NCBI GenBank assembly: GCA_963803245.1 | Contig: CAWDLI010000008.1 | Coordinates: 124,001 to 188,000 of the forward strand | Direction of reading: 5' to 3' | DNA length: 64,000 bases | Source of the DNA: JACVRW01 sp963803245 | GTDB taxonomy: Bacteria > Actinomycetota > Thermoleophilia > Solirubrobacterales > Thermoleophilaceae | In this document: positions 1 through 8,411 of the stretch, in pieces | Numbering within the stretch: the stretch's first letter is position 1 | Layout of the letters: every line of letters starts with the position of its first letter | Notes under the pieces: generated by a model | What the model was told of the DNA's origin: nothing | The model's input: the letters and a program-made list of their open reading frames with translations, nothing else | Databases searched by the model: none | Position numbers and translations under genes: made by a program

Positions 1-2
1 TC

Positions 3-212
3 GCCGTGATGCCCGAGCAGTCCACCGTGGCGATCATCGCCCACCACCCGCAGGCCGTGTACTTCGGGATGAAGTCCGGCTTCGTGCCGGCCGACAAGCG
101 TCCGGACGAACTGATCGCGGGCACGGACCGCGGCGGCGATCTACCCCCCGAGGTGGATCCGACCGAGGGCTCGGTCGAGGCCGAAGTGCCTGCGGACGAA
201 GTTCCCGCCTAA
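3..212 (+). CDS. 3' end of a protein cut by the window edge
   Basis: This reading frame enters from beyond the left edge and ends at TAA 210-212. About 70 C-terminal residues are visible. They include a short hydrophobic stretch (VAIIAHHPQAVYFGMKSGF) and a very acidic, proline-rich tail (EVDPTEGSVEAEVPADEVPA) that looks disordered. An in-frame GTG at 6 and ATG at 9 exist, but no ribosome-binding site can be seen, so a separate small gene is less likely than the tail of a longer one. I do not recognise the family. It converges with the leftward sulfatase-fold gene, whose stop lies about 25 bases away. Confidence 0.5.
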   Translation, partial: AVMPEQSTVAIIAHHPQAVYFGMKSGFVPADKRPDELIAGTDRGGDLPPEVDPTEGSVEAEVPADEVPA

Positions 213-237
213 GCAAACAACAGCCCTGGCCAGCCGG

Positions 238-1719
238 CTACGTCCCCCCGATGGGGCTCAGGGTCGGCCCGCTCTGGATGGCGAACAGCTGAACGGTGTT
301 CACGCCCTGGCGCAGCGAGGCCTCGGGAATGAGGGCTGAGAAGAGTTGACCCGAGCTCTGGGCTACGGCGAATGAGGTAGCGGTGGCCTCGATCGTCCCG
401 TTGACGGCGATCGCGATGTCGAGCGGGGTGGCGCTGCCGGCACCGGTCAGCCGCCCTGTGACCTTCACCGGCGGTTGCTGCGAGGCGAGCGACACGCCGT
501 TATAGCGACCGGGCGAATCGAGCTCGGCGTGAACACCGCCGAGCGCGGAGGTCGGCCAGCGCGAGACGGGGGTGCCCTGCAGTTCCCGATGCGGCCCAAG
601 CCCGAATGGACCGCGGGAGCTGCCGAACAGCCAGAGCTTGAGCAGCAGCGATCCCGCACGGCGCAGGCGGAGCGAGCTCGAGGTCAATCGGATGCGTTGG
701 CCCACACGCCCGAATATGAGGCTGGCTCGGGGGATCTTGCGCGCCTCCGGGCCGAACATGGATCGCCCCTGTACCCGCCAGCCGAGGTGTACGCGCGCGA
801 CCTGCGCGATCGTCGGCGCTATGTCGATGATGCGGACGTGGCGGTGGTCGACCTTTCCCTTGCGCTGGCCCGGCAGCTTCACGAACAACGGCGTCAGGGC
901 GATGTCGCCGGCATTGCCGGGGTTGACGGTGCGGCTATCGCCCGGGTGACCAAAGCTCTCGCCGTGGTCGGCCGTCACGATGATCAGCGACCGGTCATAG
1001 AGACCTTCCGAACGCAGCTGCTCGAGCAGCTGACCGATCAGGCGATCCGCTAGCTCGACCTGCAACAGGTGCCGCTGGTACTTCTGGCCCACCAGCCACG
1101 GGACGGAGGCCCAATCGTCCCGCGAGAGGACGTTCTCGCTCGGCCCGTCGGAGTAGGTGTGGCCCGACGGCAGGTAGATCCAGGGCGGGTGCGGTAGCAG
1201 CAGATGCTTGAAGTAGAACGCCGGCTGCCGCGACGGCTCGACGCGCTCGAGCCAGCTCGTGAACCGCTCCAGGCGCCCCCCGGCCACCAACGCTTCGATC
1301 GACTCCGCCGTCTGCGGCGTTACGTTCGGGCAGAGCCGCTTCGGGCACAGGCTCGTCGCTTCCTCGCCCTCCTCGATGCGGTACTTGCGCCCCAGCGCCG
1401 TGAACAGGTTGTTCGGATGCTCCGCGTAGGTCGGCTTGGCGAATCGCCACTGGGTCTGGCCGGTGACCAGCGACCGGAACGCACGACCGGTCTCATCGAC
1501 GGTCGTAGTGGAATACGGAAACCAGGTGGAGCCGTCCGCGAGCCGAGCAAACGTCGGGTAACGCGAGCGGTCGATGCGGCCGTGGGCGTCAAGCAGCGAG
1601 ACCGACGGAAACGCGTCAAAGACGACCAGCACCACCGGAGGACGCCGCGCGTCAGCCGGCGTGGTGAACCCGAGAACGCAGCAGACGACCGTCAAGGCGG
1701 CCACTACGACGCGCTTCAC
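238..1719 (-). CDS. Exported sulfatase-fold (alkaline phosphatase superfamily) protein
   Basis: 493 residues. The N-terminus (MKRVVVAALTVVCCVLGF, then TPADA) reads as a Sec signal peptide, so the enzyme should act outside the membrane. The mature part opens with a strand and a metal-binding Asp (VVLVVFDAF), and a second metal site is seen in TADHGESFG near residue 255, the hallmark of the sulfatase/phosphodiesterase fold. There is no C/S-x-P-x-R formylglycine motif. Instead STTTVDETGRAFRSLVTG sits where the nucleophile lies, which suggests a Thr nucleophile and phospho- or glycerophospho-transfer rather than sulfate-ester hydrolysis (inference). The last 130 residues have no recognised domain. 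The gene is divergent from amt. The substrate is unknown. Confidence 0.75.
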   Translation of the reverse strand: MKRVVVAALTVVCCVLGFTTPADARRPPVVLVVFDAFPSVSLLDAHGRIDRSRYPTFARLADGSTWFPYSTTTVDETGRAFRSLVTGQTQWRFAKPTYAEHPNNLFTALGRKYRIEEGEEATSLCPKRLCPNVTPQTAESIEALVAGGRLERFTSWLERVEPSRQPAFYFKHLLLPHPPWIYLPSGHTYSDGPSENVLSRDDWASVPWLVGQKYQRHLLQVELADRLIGQLLEQLRSEGLYDRSLIIVTADHGESFGHPGDSRTVNPGNAGDIALTPLFVKLPGQRKGKVDHRHVRIIDIAPTIAQVARVHLGWRVQGRSMFGPEARKIPRASLIFGRVGQRIRLTSSSLRLRRAGSLLLKLWLFGSSRGPFGLGPHRELQGTPVSRWPTSALGGVHAELDSPGRYNGVSLASQQPPVKVTGRLTGAGSATPLDIAIAVNGTIEATATSFAVAQSSGQLFSALIPEASLRQGVNTVQLFAIQSGPTLSPIGGT

Positions 1720-1739
1720 TAACCCTGTCCATTCATAGC

Positions 1740-1770
1740 CTGTCGCGCGGCGATCCTAATCGTGCGACAG
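1740..1770. promoter_or_regulatory. Inverted repeat between sulfatase-fold gene and amt
   Basis: CTGTCGC at 1740-1746 is matched by GCGACAG at 1764-1770. It lies in the 229-base divergent intergenic region, 20 bases upstream of the leftward sulfatase-fold gene's start and 180 bases upstream of amt. It could be an operator for the leftward gene. I see no recognised GlnR or NtrC box in the region. Function is unproven. Confidence 0.25.
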
Positions 1771-1948
1771 CCGATCGCGTTGCTGCCCGGAGCGCAAGGC
1801 CCCTGCCCTGGACGACTGGCCCGACTGGCCAAACCGGCCTCGACCAGAAGGAGAACTGGGCCAACCAGATTCTCGACACCTGTCTAAAGACCCTTCCGCG
1901 GACTGCTCTTAGGTTGAGTGCGGGACTTTCGGAAGGAGGCTGAATCGG

Positions 1949-3403
1949 ATGGATTTCGTTTTCGCGACCAAGGATGACCTCGCCCAGGCCATCAATGGGA
2001 CGCTCGGTGAGACGGTGGCGATAAACACCATGTGGGTGATCGTCGCCGCGGTGCTCGTTCTCTTCATGCAGGCGGGGTTCGCCATGCTCGAGATCGGTTT
2101 CTCGCGCATGAAGAACGCCGGAACCGGGGTGGCGAAGATCTTCACCAACCTGTCGATCGCCGCAATCTGTTACTGGGCGGTGGGCTTCGCGTTCGCCTTC
2201 GGCAACCAGGACGTGCTCGGCATCTCGAGCTCGCTGATCGGCAGCAACGGGTTCTTCCTGCAGTTCTCGGGCACCCCGGCGGAGGCCTTCCCGGTGATGG
2301 GCCTGTCCGACGCGGTTCCGGAAGCGAAGTGGCTGTTCCAGTTCGCCTTCTGCGCCGTGTCACTGGCCATCGTCTGGGGCTCCACGCTGGAGCGCATCAA
2401 GTACGCGGCGTACGTGATCTACGCGGTCGTGTTCGCGTCGATCATCTACCCCATCGGCTCCCACTGGGTGTTCGGTGGAGGCTGGCTCCAGAACGGTGAC
2501 ACGCCGCTGATGCCGACCGGCATGCAGGACTTCGCCGGATCGACGGCGGTGCACCTCATCGGGGCCACCGGCGCGCTTGCGGCCCTGCTGTTGCTCGGCC
2601 CGCGCAAGGGCAAGTACGGACCCGACGGCAAGCCGCGGGCCATACCGGGGCACTCGATGCCGCTGGTGGGCCTGGGCGTGCTGATCCTGTTCATCGGATG
2701 GTTCGGGTTCAACGCGGGCTCGACGCTCGGCGTGGCCGACGTTCGTTTCGCAGAGGTGGCCGTGGTGACGATGCTCGGCTGCGCCGGCGGAATCCTGGGG
2801 GCCTTCGCGGCCACCCTGCTGAAGCAGCGAACGATCGACATCGGCATGGTCGCCAACGGCGCCATCGCCGGTCTCGTGGCCATCACGGCGCCCTCGGGCT
2901 ACGTGGAGCTGTGGGCCGGCCCGCCGATCGGGTTCATCGGAGGCCTCATCGTGGTCTTCGGCGTGATCGCGATCGACAAGCGCATCGACGACCCGATCGG
3001 GGCCACGTCGGCTCACGGTCTGGCCGGCATCTGGGGAACGCTGGCGTGCGGTCTGTTCACCGCGCCCCGGCTGGCGCAGTACAACGCGTTCGGCAATCCG
3101 GACGGGGGCCTGTTCTACTCGGGCTCCTTCGAGCAGCTGATCGCTCAGGCGGTCGGAGTGCTGGTCGCGTTCAGCTTCGTGTTCGGGCTCAGCTACCTGA
3201 CCTTCGCCGCCATCAAGGCGACCGTCGGGCTGCGCGTGTCCGAGGCGGACGAGGACGCCGGTCTCGACATCGTGGAGCACGGCATGTACGGCTACCCGGA
3301 GCAGTTCATCCCGCAGTCGGAGATCGGGGGTCCCGGGATCGGGACGGTGCCCGCGCCGGCGTCAATGGCCACCGCGTCGCGTACAGGTGAGGTGACGGCA
3401 TGA
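1949..3403 (+). CDS. amt: Ammonium transporter Amt
   Basis: 484 residues, a normal Amt/MEP/Rh length, with about eleven membrane helices. It conducts ammonium across the cytoplasmic membrane. The conserved early segment FMQAGFAMLEIGFSR is present. Both pore histidines are seen, one in GSTAVHLIGATGA and one in TSAHGLAGIWGTL, so the twin-His channel is intact. A strong ribosome-binding site AAGGAGG lies at 1933-1939, nine bases before ATG, which fixes the start. The hydrophilic C-terminus (about 60 residues) is the part that usually meets GlnK. The stop overlaps the next start as ATGA (3400-3403), so amt and glnK are translationally coupled. Confidence 0.95.
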   Translation: MDFVFATKDDLAQAINGTLGETVAINTMWVIVAAVLVLFMQAGFAMLEIGFSRMKNAGTGVAKIFTNLSIAAICYWAVGFAFAFGNQDVLGISSSLIGSNGFFLQFSGTPAEAFPVMGLSDAVPEAKWLFQFAFCAVSLAIVWGSTLERIKYAAYVIYAVVFASIIYPIGSHWVFGGGWLQNGDTPLMPTGMQDFAGSTAVHLIGATGALAALLLLGPRKGKYGPDGKPRAIPGHSMPLVGLGVLILFIGWFGFNAGSTLGVADVRFAEVAVVTMLGCAGGILGAFAATLLKQRTIDIGMVANGAIAGLVAITAPSGYVELWAGPPIGFIGGLIVVFGVIAIDKRIDDPIGATSAHGLAGIWGTLACGLFTAPRLAQYNAFGNPDGGLFYSGSFEQLIAQAVGVLVAFSFVFGLSYLTFAAIKATVGLRVSEADEDAGLDIVEHGMYGYPEQFIPQSEIGGPGIGTVPAPASMATASRTGEVTA

Positions 3404-3783
3404 AGATGGTCATCGCGTACATCCGGCACGAGGCCTTCGAGGCGATCCGTGGGGATCTCCTCGAGGCTGGATTCCCGAGCATCACCATCACCGAGGTCAA
3501 GGGCTCGGGCAGGCAGAAGGCGATCACCGAGCATTACCGCGGCTCGGAGCTCGCAGTGCACCTGCGCCCGAAGATCAAGATCGAGTGCGTGGTGGAGACG
3601 AAGGACGTGGGCGTCATCAAGGAGACGATCCTGCGGCACGCCCGCACGGGCTCGGTCGGGGACGGCAAGCTGTTCGTCCTGCCGGTCGAGGATGCCGTGC
3701 GGATCCGGACGGGTGAGGAGGGCGAGACGGTCCTCCAGTCCCACGACTCGGAAGAAGTGCCGGTCAATGGCAGTAGCGCGTAA
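3400..3783 (+). CDS. glnK: PII signalling protein (GlnK type)
   Basis: 127 residues. PII trimers sense 2-oxoglutarate, ATP and ADP and block Amt when nitrogen is plentiful; linkage to amt is the usual GlnK arrangement. The fold signatures are present: the N-terminal strand MKMVIAYIR, the T-loop ITEHYRGSEL and the B-loop HARTGSVGDGKLFV. One point is odd. Tyr46 is kept but residue 51, the Tyr modified by uridylylation in enterobacteria or adenylylation in other actinobacteria, is Leu. The usual YRGAEY reads YRGSEL here. Covalent control at that site therefore looks impossible and regulation would rest on ligand binding alone. A short extra tail (HDSEEVPVNGSSA) follows the core. Confidence 0.92.
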   Translation: MKMVIAYIRHEAFEAIRGDLLEAGFPSITITEVKGSGRQKAITEHYRGSELAVHLRPKIKIECVVETKDVGVIKETILRHARTGSVGDGKLFVLPVEDAVRIRTGEEGETVLQSHDSEEVPVNGSSA

Positions 3784-3794
3784 TCGCGAGGGCG

Positions 3795-3821
3795 CCCGGG
3801 CGAGCCATGTGCTCGCCCGGG
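3795..3821 (+). terminator. Hairpin after glnK
   Basis: A perfect 11-bp stem (CCCGGGCGAGC with GCTCGCCCGGG) closes a CATGT loop, 12 bases after the glnK stop. No T-run follows, so it is either a weak intrinsic terminator or an mRNA-stabilising hairpin. It separates amt-glnK from the PucR-type gene. Confidence 0.55.
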
Positions 3822-3846
3822 GCTCCCGCCCGGCGCCGGGGGATCC

Positions 3847-5016
3847 GTGGCTGATCGAGCGGCGTCGCGACGTCACCTAGCGGCAGCGCCCGCTGAGCCA
3901 GTGGATCCGGCGGTCGATGGACCGACCCCCCGCACCGCCCACCTCGAGATGGTGGGCGCCGTGCTGGCCGGTGACGGGCTCGAGCGTGTTGCCGAGATTG
4001 CCTCCTCCCACGCCGGGGCGCCGGTCGCGGTGATCGTGCCGCGACTCGGCGCTCCGGTGGAGGGGTGGGCCGACTACGAGCGCTACGTGGGCGCGCGCCT
4101 CGCCGGCGGTCGCCCGCAGGCGCCGGAGGACATCAGGCTGGAGGTGCCGATCTCCTCGGGCGGACGCGAGCTCGGCGCCGTGCTGATGCTCGGCCGCGGG
4201 ACAAAGGACGCCGCCGAGTACCTGCACATGGCGGCGATCGCGGCGCTGACCGAGGTTGCCGTGGTCGAGGCCCGCGACGAGACGGAGCAGTCGCTGCGCG
4301 GCTCGTTCCTCGAAGAGGCCCTCACGCGGTCGGACATGGACCCCGCCGACGTGGAGCGGCGCGCGGCTCGGCTCGGTTGCGACCTCGGCGCCGGCTACAC
4401 GGCGCTCTGCGGGGACCCGGGCCCACGCAGTCCCGGGCGACTCGTCGCCGCCCTCGCGTCCGAGGTGGCGGGGGTGCTCGCCCAGCCCGTGGACGGCAAG
4501 GTCTACGCGCTGCTGCCCGGCGATCCCGACGTCGCCCGGCGCGTGGCCACGCGCGTCGGTCGCCACGCGACCGTGGGGCTCTCGTCCCACTACGCCCAGG
4601 CGGCCGACCTCACGCGAGCGCTCGAGGAGGCGGAGCTGGTGCTCGGGGTCACGGCCGCCGGCGGCGGCGCGCCTGTCGAGGAGATCGGCGGAGGCACCTA
4701 TCGGCTGCTCTTCCGCGTGATGGCGAGCCACCCGCAGGAGGTTCGGAGCTTCTTCGAGGACACGGTGTCCGCGCTCGTGAAGTACGACGAGCAGTACTCG
4801 ACCGACCTGCTCGGCACGCTCGACGCCTACCTCGAGAACAACTGCAACATGAACGCGACGGCCCAGGCGATCCACGCCCACAGGCACACAGTCGGCTACC
4901 GCCTCGAGCGCGTGAAGGAGCTCACCGGGCTCGACCCGTTGACGAGCGAGGATCGCGAGCGCCTCGGCCTCGGGCTGAAGGCCTACCGGATCATCGCGCC
5001 GTCGCTGCCGCGGTAG
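3847..5016 (+). CDS. PucR/CdaR-type transcriptional regulator
   Basis: 389 residues from GTG. The first 170 residues look like a GAF-type sensor segment (ISSGGRELGAVLMLGRG, then a helical linker). The middle resembles the GGDEF-like domain of CdaR regulators (VGLSSHYAQAADLTRALEEAE). The C-terminus is the PucR helix-turn-helix: LLGTLDAYLENNCNMNATAQ followed by IHAHRHTVGYRLERVKELTG. Such proteins control purine, sugar-acid, proline or amino-acid use. Position 63 bases after glnK suggests a nitrogen link, but the hairpin between them argues for a separate transcript. The target genes are unknown. Confidence 0.8.
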   Translation: MADRAASRRHLAAAPAEPVDPAVDGPTPRTAHLEMVGAVLAGDGLERVAEIASSHAGAPVAVIVPRLGAPVEGWADYERYVGARLAGGRPQAPEDIRLEVPISSGGRELGAVLMLGRGTKDAAEYLHMAAIAALTEVAVVEARDETEQSLRGSFLEEALTRSDMDPADVERRAARLGCDLGAGYTALCGDPGPRSPGRLVAALASEVAGVLAQPVDGKVYALLPGDPDVARRVATRVGRHATVGLSSHYAQAADLTRALEEAELVLGVTAAGGGAPVEEIGGGTYRLLFRVMASHPQEVRSFFEDTVSALVKYDEQYSTDLLGTLDAYLENNCNMNATAQAIHAHRHTVGYRLERVKELTGLDPLTSEDRERLGLGLKAYRIIAPSLPR

Positions 5017-5115
5017 ACCGGCGCGCAACGGCCTCTACATCCGGGCGTTCCGCGACCCCCGATCTTTGGCCATTTGTCACTAGCCGCACATGGCACGTTG
5101 GGCCAGCATGAACCC

Positions 5116-5313
5116 ATGCGCCCCCCAACACCCCACCGTCGCATCGCCCTTGTTCCGGTGAGCGCGGACGATCGCCACGTGCCCGGCGCCGGGAAGGTCC
5201 GGCGCTACGCGCTCGCCAGGGTGGCGGTGTCGCCGCGCTCGGCGCTCGGCGTGGACCGGCACGAGCGCCTGGAGCGCGTGGCCGCGGCGGAGCGGCGCCG
5301 GCTCGACGACTAG
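5116..5313 (+). CDS. Small basic hypothetical protein
   Basis: 65 residues from ATG 5116, rich in Arg and Pro, with no membrane helix or known domain. Codon use is plausible (mostly G/C third bases), but the sequence is low in complexity and no clear ribosome-binding site precedes the ATG. Its stop overlaps the stop of the convergent dgcN by four bases. It may be a real small protein or chance; without it this intergenic region of about 290 bases holds nothing recognisable. Confidence 0.35.
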   Translation: MRPPTPHRRIALVPVSADDRHVPGAGKVRRYALARVAVSPRSALGVDRHERLERVAAAERRRLDD

Positions 5314-6362
5314 GGCGAGCGCGGCAGCGCTGCCAGGACGGCGTCCAGCACCCGGTCGGCGCCGAAGCGGACCACGTCGTCTGCCGGCAGGCCGGTGGCG
5401 CGCTCCGCCTCGGTCACCGCCGCGCGCGCGGCGGCGTCGTCCAGCGTGCTCGTGTTGAGCGCGATCGCGGCCACGCGGGCGGACCGCACCGGTCGGGCGA
5501 TCGCCTCGTAGGCCGCCACAAGCTCGGTGAGCGCGGGCAGCGGGAGGTCCGGGTAGTTGCGCAGCGCGGTGGCTCCGGCCTTGTGGACCAGCACCAGCAC
5601 GTCCGGCGCCGACCCGTGCAGGAGGCCCAGCGTCACACCCGAGTAGGCCGGGTGGAAGATCGCCCCCTGGCCCTCGACGAAGAGCAGGTCCGCGCGCTCG
5701 GAGCCCTCGTTCACGAGCCGCTCGGCCGCGCCGGCCACGTAGTCGGAGATCACATGGTCAACCGCCAGGCCCCAGCCCGCGATCGCCACGCCGGTCTGCC
5801 CGGTCGGCACGTACACGGACTCCAGCCCGCGCTGGCGCGCGGCGCGATCCAGCTCCAGCGTCACGACCTTCTTGCCGATCACCGTGTCCGAGCCGACGCT
5901 GTGCACCACCCGCACGCCGGCTGCCCGGCTGGCCGGCCCGAGCGGGACGGTGAGATCGGGAGGCGCCGCGCGCAGGTCGCGCAGACCGGTTCCGCGGCGC
6001 TCCGCGGCCTCGCGCAGCTCCGGGTCGGCGGACAGCTCGGTGTGGAGCCCCGCCTCCAGGTCGAGGCCCGCCTCGATCGCCTCGAGCAGCGCCGGGCGCC
6101 AGGCCGGATCGAGCTTGCCGCCGGTGGGCGCCACGCCGATGAGAAGCGTGGTCGCACCGAGCTCGATCGCATCGGCCACGCCGGCCACCACCGGCACGTC
6201 GCGCACGCAGAAGGGCTCGATCTCGGCGGCGGTCCGCCCGGCGTTGGTGGAGTCCACCACCGCGACCACATCGCGGTTGCCGTACCGGATCACGCCGTGC
6301 GCGGTCTTGCCGCTGTGGCTCTCGAAGAGCCCCTCCGCGAAGATGGCCAGCCGCTCGCTCAC
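5310..6362 (-). CDS. dgcN: DUF1611 protein, DgcN-type (D-glutamate N-acetyltransferase family)
   Basis: 350 residues, full length for DUF1611. The first half holds a small Rossmann-like domain (DVVAVVDSTNAGRTAAEI, LLIGVAPTGGKLD). The second is a dethiobiotin-synthetase-like P-loop domain, its loop read as GSDTVIGKKVVTLEL near residue 155, followed by LFVEGQGAIFHPAYSG. In characterised relatives DgcN acetylates D-glutamate and DgcA racemises the product so that it enters L-glutamate metabolism. The start codon overlaps the stop of the dgcA homologue by four bases, giving the same two-gene arrangement as in the described pathway. The function is assigned by family and context. Confidence 0.7.
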   Translation of the reverse strand: MSERLAIFAEGLFESHSGKTAHGVIRYGNRDVVAVVDSTNAGRTAAEIEPFCVRDVPVVAGVADAIELGATTLLIGVAPTGGKLDPAWRPALLEAIEAGLDLEAGLHTELSADPELREAAERRGTGLRDLRAAPPDLTVPLGPASRAAGVRVVHSVGSDTVIGKKVVTLELDRAARQRGLESVYVPTGQTGVAIAGWGLAVDHVISDYVAGAAERLVNEGSERADLLFVEGQGAIFHPAYSGVTLGLLHGSAPDVLVLVHKAGATALRNYPDLPLPALTELVAAYEAIARPVRSARVAAIALNTSTLDDAAARAAVTEAERATGLPADDVVRFGADRVLDAVLAALPRSP

Positions 6363-7369
6363 GCGGGCTCCACCCCCAGTCCGGGGTCCTCCGAGGGCAG
6401 CACCCGGCCGTCGCTGAGCTCCAGACCCACGTACGGCTGGTCGGCGAGCAGCAGGTGGCCATCCAGGTCCACCCAGTCGGCGAGCGACCCGACGTGCGCG
6501 GCCGGGGCCACCGCGAGCTGAGACTCGACCATGCAGCCGATCATCACTCCCAGGCCGAGCGCGCGCGCCGCGTGGATCATCCGCACAGCCTCACGAACGC
6601 CGCCGGCCTTCGCCAGCTTCACGTTGATTGCGTCCGCATAGCCCGCCACCGCCGCCACGTCGCGGAGGTCGTGGCAGCCCTCGTCCACGACGATCGGCGG
6701 GCGCGGGCTCAGCTCGCGCAGCGCGCGGAAGCTGTCGAGGTCGCCGGCCGGGAACGGCTGCTCGATCAGCTCCACGCCCAGCTCCACGAGCGAGGGGAGC
6801 AGCTCGCGCGCCGACTCGAGCGTCCAGCCCTCGTTGGCGTCCACGCGCAGCGGTACCGCGGACTCCTCGCGCACGGCGGCCAGCCGCTCCAGGTCCTCGG
6901 TGCCCCCGACCTTCACCTTGAGCACCCGGTACTCGCGGGCCCGCCGGGCACGGTCGCGCGTGCCCTCGAGGCTGTCGATCCCGATCGTGTAGGAGGTGGG
7001 GGGCAGGTCGCGGCTCAGGCCGAGCAGGCGCCAGACCGGCACGTCGAGCCGCCTACCGATCCAGTCGTGCAGCGCGGCGTCGAGCGCCGCCCGCGCGGCC
7101 GCCTCCGCTCCGCCGCTCCAGACCGCCCGCCCGATCGCCTCGAGCGCGAACGGATCCTCGCCCACCCGGCTCGGCGCCTCGTCGCTCAGGAACGCCAGCG
7201 CCGAGCGCACCGTCTCGCCGCGGTAGTAGATCGGCGCGGCCTCTCCGCGGCCCACGAGCCCGTCGTGCTCGACCTCCACGCGCACGACCTCCTGGGTCGT
7301 GCGCGAGCCGCGCGCGATCGCGAAGTCCTCTGCCAGGGCCAGGCTGCTGGTGCTGGGGCGCAGCTCCAA
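6359..7369 (-). CDS. dgcA: Enolase-superfamily epimerase, DgcA / dipeptide epimerase type
   Basis: 336 residues, muconate-lactonising subgroup of the enolase superfamily. All catalytic landmarks are visible: KxK acid/base lysine (VLKVKVGG), metal ligands in DANEGW, EQPF and VDEGC, and the second lysine in NVKLAKAGG. The family includes L-Ala-D/L-Glu epimerases and N-acetyl-D-glutamate racemase (DgcA). Coupling to the DUF1611 gene by a four-base overlap favours the DgcA role. It follows the SDR gene by 25 bases on the same strand, so all three are probably one operon. Recycling of peptidoglycan-derived or environmental D-glutamate is a reasonable job (inference). Confidence 0.75.
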   Translation of the reverse strand: MELRPSTSSLALAEDFAIARGSRTTQEVVRVEVEHDGLVGRGEAAPIYYRGETVRSALAFLSDEAPSRVGEDPFALEAIGRAVWSGGAEAAARAALDAALHDWIGRRLDVPVWRLLGLSRDLPPTSYTIGIDSLEGTRDRARRAREYRVLKVKVGGTEDLERLAAVREESAVPLRVDANEGWTLESARELLPSLVELGVELIEQPFPAGDLDSFRALRELSPRPPIVVDEGCHDLRDVAAVAGYADAINVKLAKAGGVREAVRMIHAARALGLGVMIGCMVESQLAVAPAAHVGSLADWVDLDGHLLLADQPYVGLELSDGRVLPSEDPGLGVEPA

Positions 7370-7394
7370 GCGCGGAAGAATGACGGGCGCGGCC

Positions 7395-8303
7395 CTAGGG
7401 ACGCGCGGCGGTCTCGTCGGCGCGCGCCAGGCGGAGGGCCTCGGCGCCGCCCATCGGCCGCACGTCGAAGATCGACGCGGGGGCCGGATCGGTCACCACC
7501 GTCTCGGTCGCCAGGCTCTCGATCAGCGGACGCGCCACGCCGGAGTCGACGGGGGTGACGAGGCCGATCCAGAGCGATGACAGCTTGGGCGTGATCAGCG
7601 GCACGGGGACCCGCGGCCGGCGGCGCAGCTCGAGCGCGTCGGCCATCATGTCGAGCAGGCCGCCGTAGGTCACCACGTCCGAGCCGCCGATCTGGATCTC
7701 GCGGCCGGCGGACTCGGGCCGCTCGCCCGCCTGGGCCAGGTACTCGAGCAGGTCGGCCACCGCGATCGGCTGGGTCCGGTTACGCAGCCAGGCGGGAGCG
7801 ATCATCGCCGGCAGGCGCTCCACCAGGTAGCGGAGCGTCCTGTAGGACTCGCTCTTGGCGCCGATGACCATTCCCGCGCGGAAGTAGGTGAGCGGGGGCC
7901 CCTCGCTTGCGAGCACGCGCGCGGTCTCGGCGCGGCTCTTCAGGTGCTCTGAGCGCGGCTCGCCGAGTCCCCCCAGGTACACCACCCGCTGCACACCCTC
8001 CTCGTGAGCCATCCGGGCGAACGACGTGGCGCCCTGGCGCTCCCGCTCGGCGAAGCTGTCGTGGCCGCCGCCCCGGCCCATCGAGTGGACGAGGTAGTAG
8101 GCCACGTCCACGCCGTCCCCGGCCCCCTTGAGGGTGGACCGGTCGAGCACGTCGCCCTCGTGGAGCTCGAGGCCCGCGGCCTGGAGGTCCTCCGCGCGCC
8201 CGCGGTCGCGGACGAGGCAGCGCACGTCATGCCCGCGCTCGGCCAGCGAGCGCGCGAGTCCGCCGCCCACGAAGCCGGTGGCCCCGCTCACGAGCGCGCG
8301 CAT
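7395..8303 (-). CDS. NAD(P)-binding atypical SDR protein (YbjT-like)
   Basis: 302 residues. The N-terminal dinucleotide-binding motif is GATGFVGGGLARSL, followed by a basic residue after strand 2 (VRDRGR), suggesting NADP. The usual catalytic YxxxK is missing; YLVHSMGRGG and YLGGLGEPRSEHLKSR occupy that zone, as in atypical SDRs of the NmrA/YbjT kind. The C-terminal 100 residues (PLITPKLSSLWIGLVTPVD) match the extension of such proteins in actinobacteria. It is the first gene of the leftward SDR-dgcA-dgcN unit. Whether it works on the same substrates cannot be told. Confidence 0.75.
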   Translation of the reverse strand: MRALVSGATGFVGGGLARSLAERGHDVRCLVRDRGRAEDLQAAGLELHEGDVLDRSTLKGAGDGVDVAYYLVHSMGRGGGHDSFAERERQGATSFARMAHEEGVQRVVYLGGLGEPRSEHLKSRAETARVLASEGPPLTYFRAGMVIGAKSESYRTLRYLVERLPAMIAPAWLRNRTQPIAVADLLEYLAQAGERPESAGREIQIGGSDVVTYGGLLDMMADALELRRRPRVPVPLITPKLSSLWIGLVTPVDSGVARPLIESLATETVVTDPAPASIFDVRPMGGAEALRLARADETAARP

Positions 8304-8411
8304 GTCAGGAGCGCCCGGAGGTGGGGAGTGGTCGGCGCATGAGAGGGGATACGTGCCGGGTCCGGCACGAGGTCATCCACCGAGGCTACCCGGGCGGCCT
8401 ACGCTTCGTCC

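Noticed and set aside
5074..5115. An earlier start for the small 65-residue gene
   Set aside because: The extra residues have no ribosome-binding site or conserved character. Even the shorter gene is uncertain.
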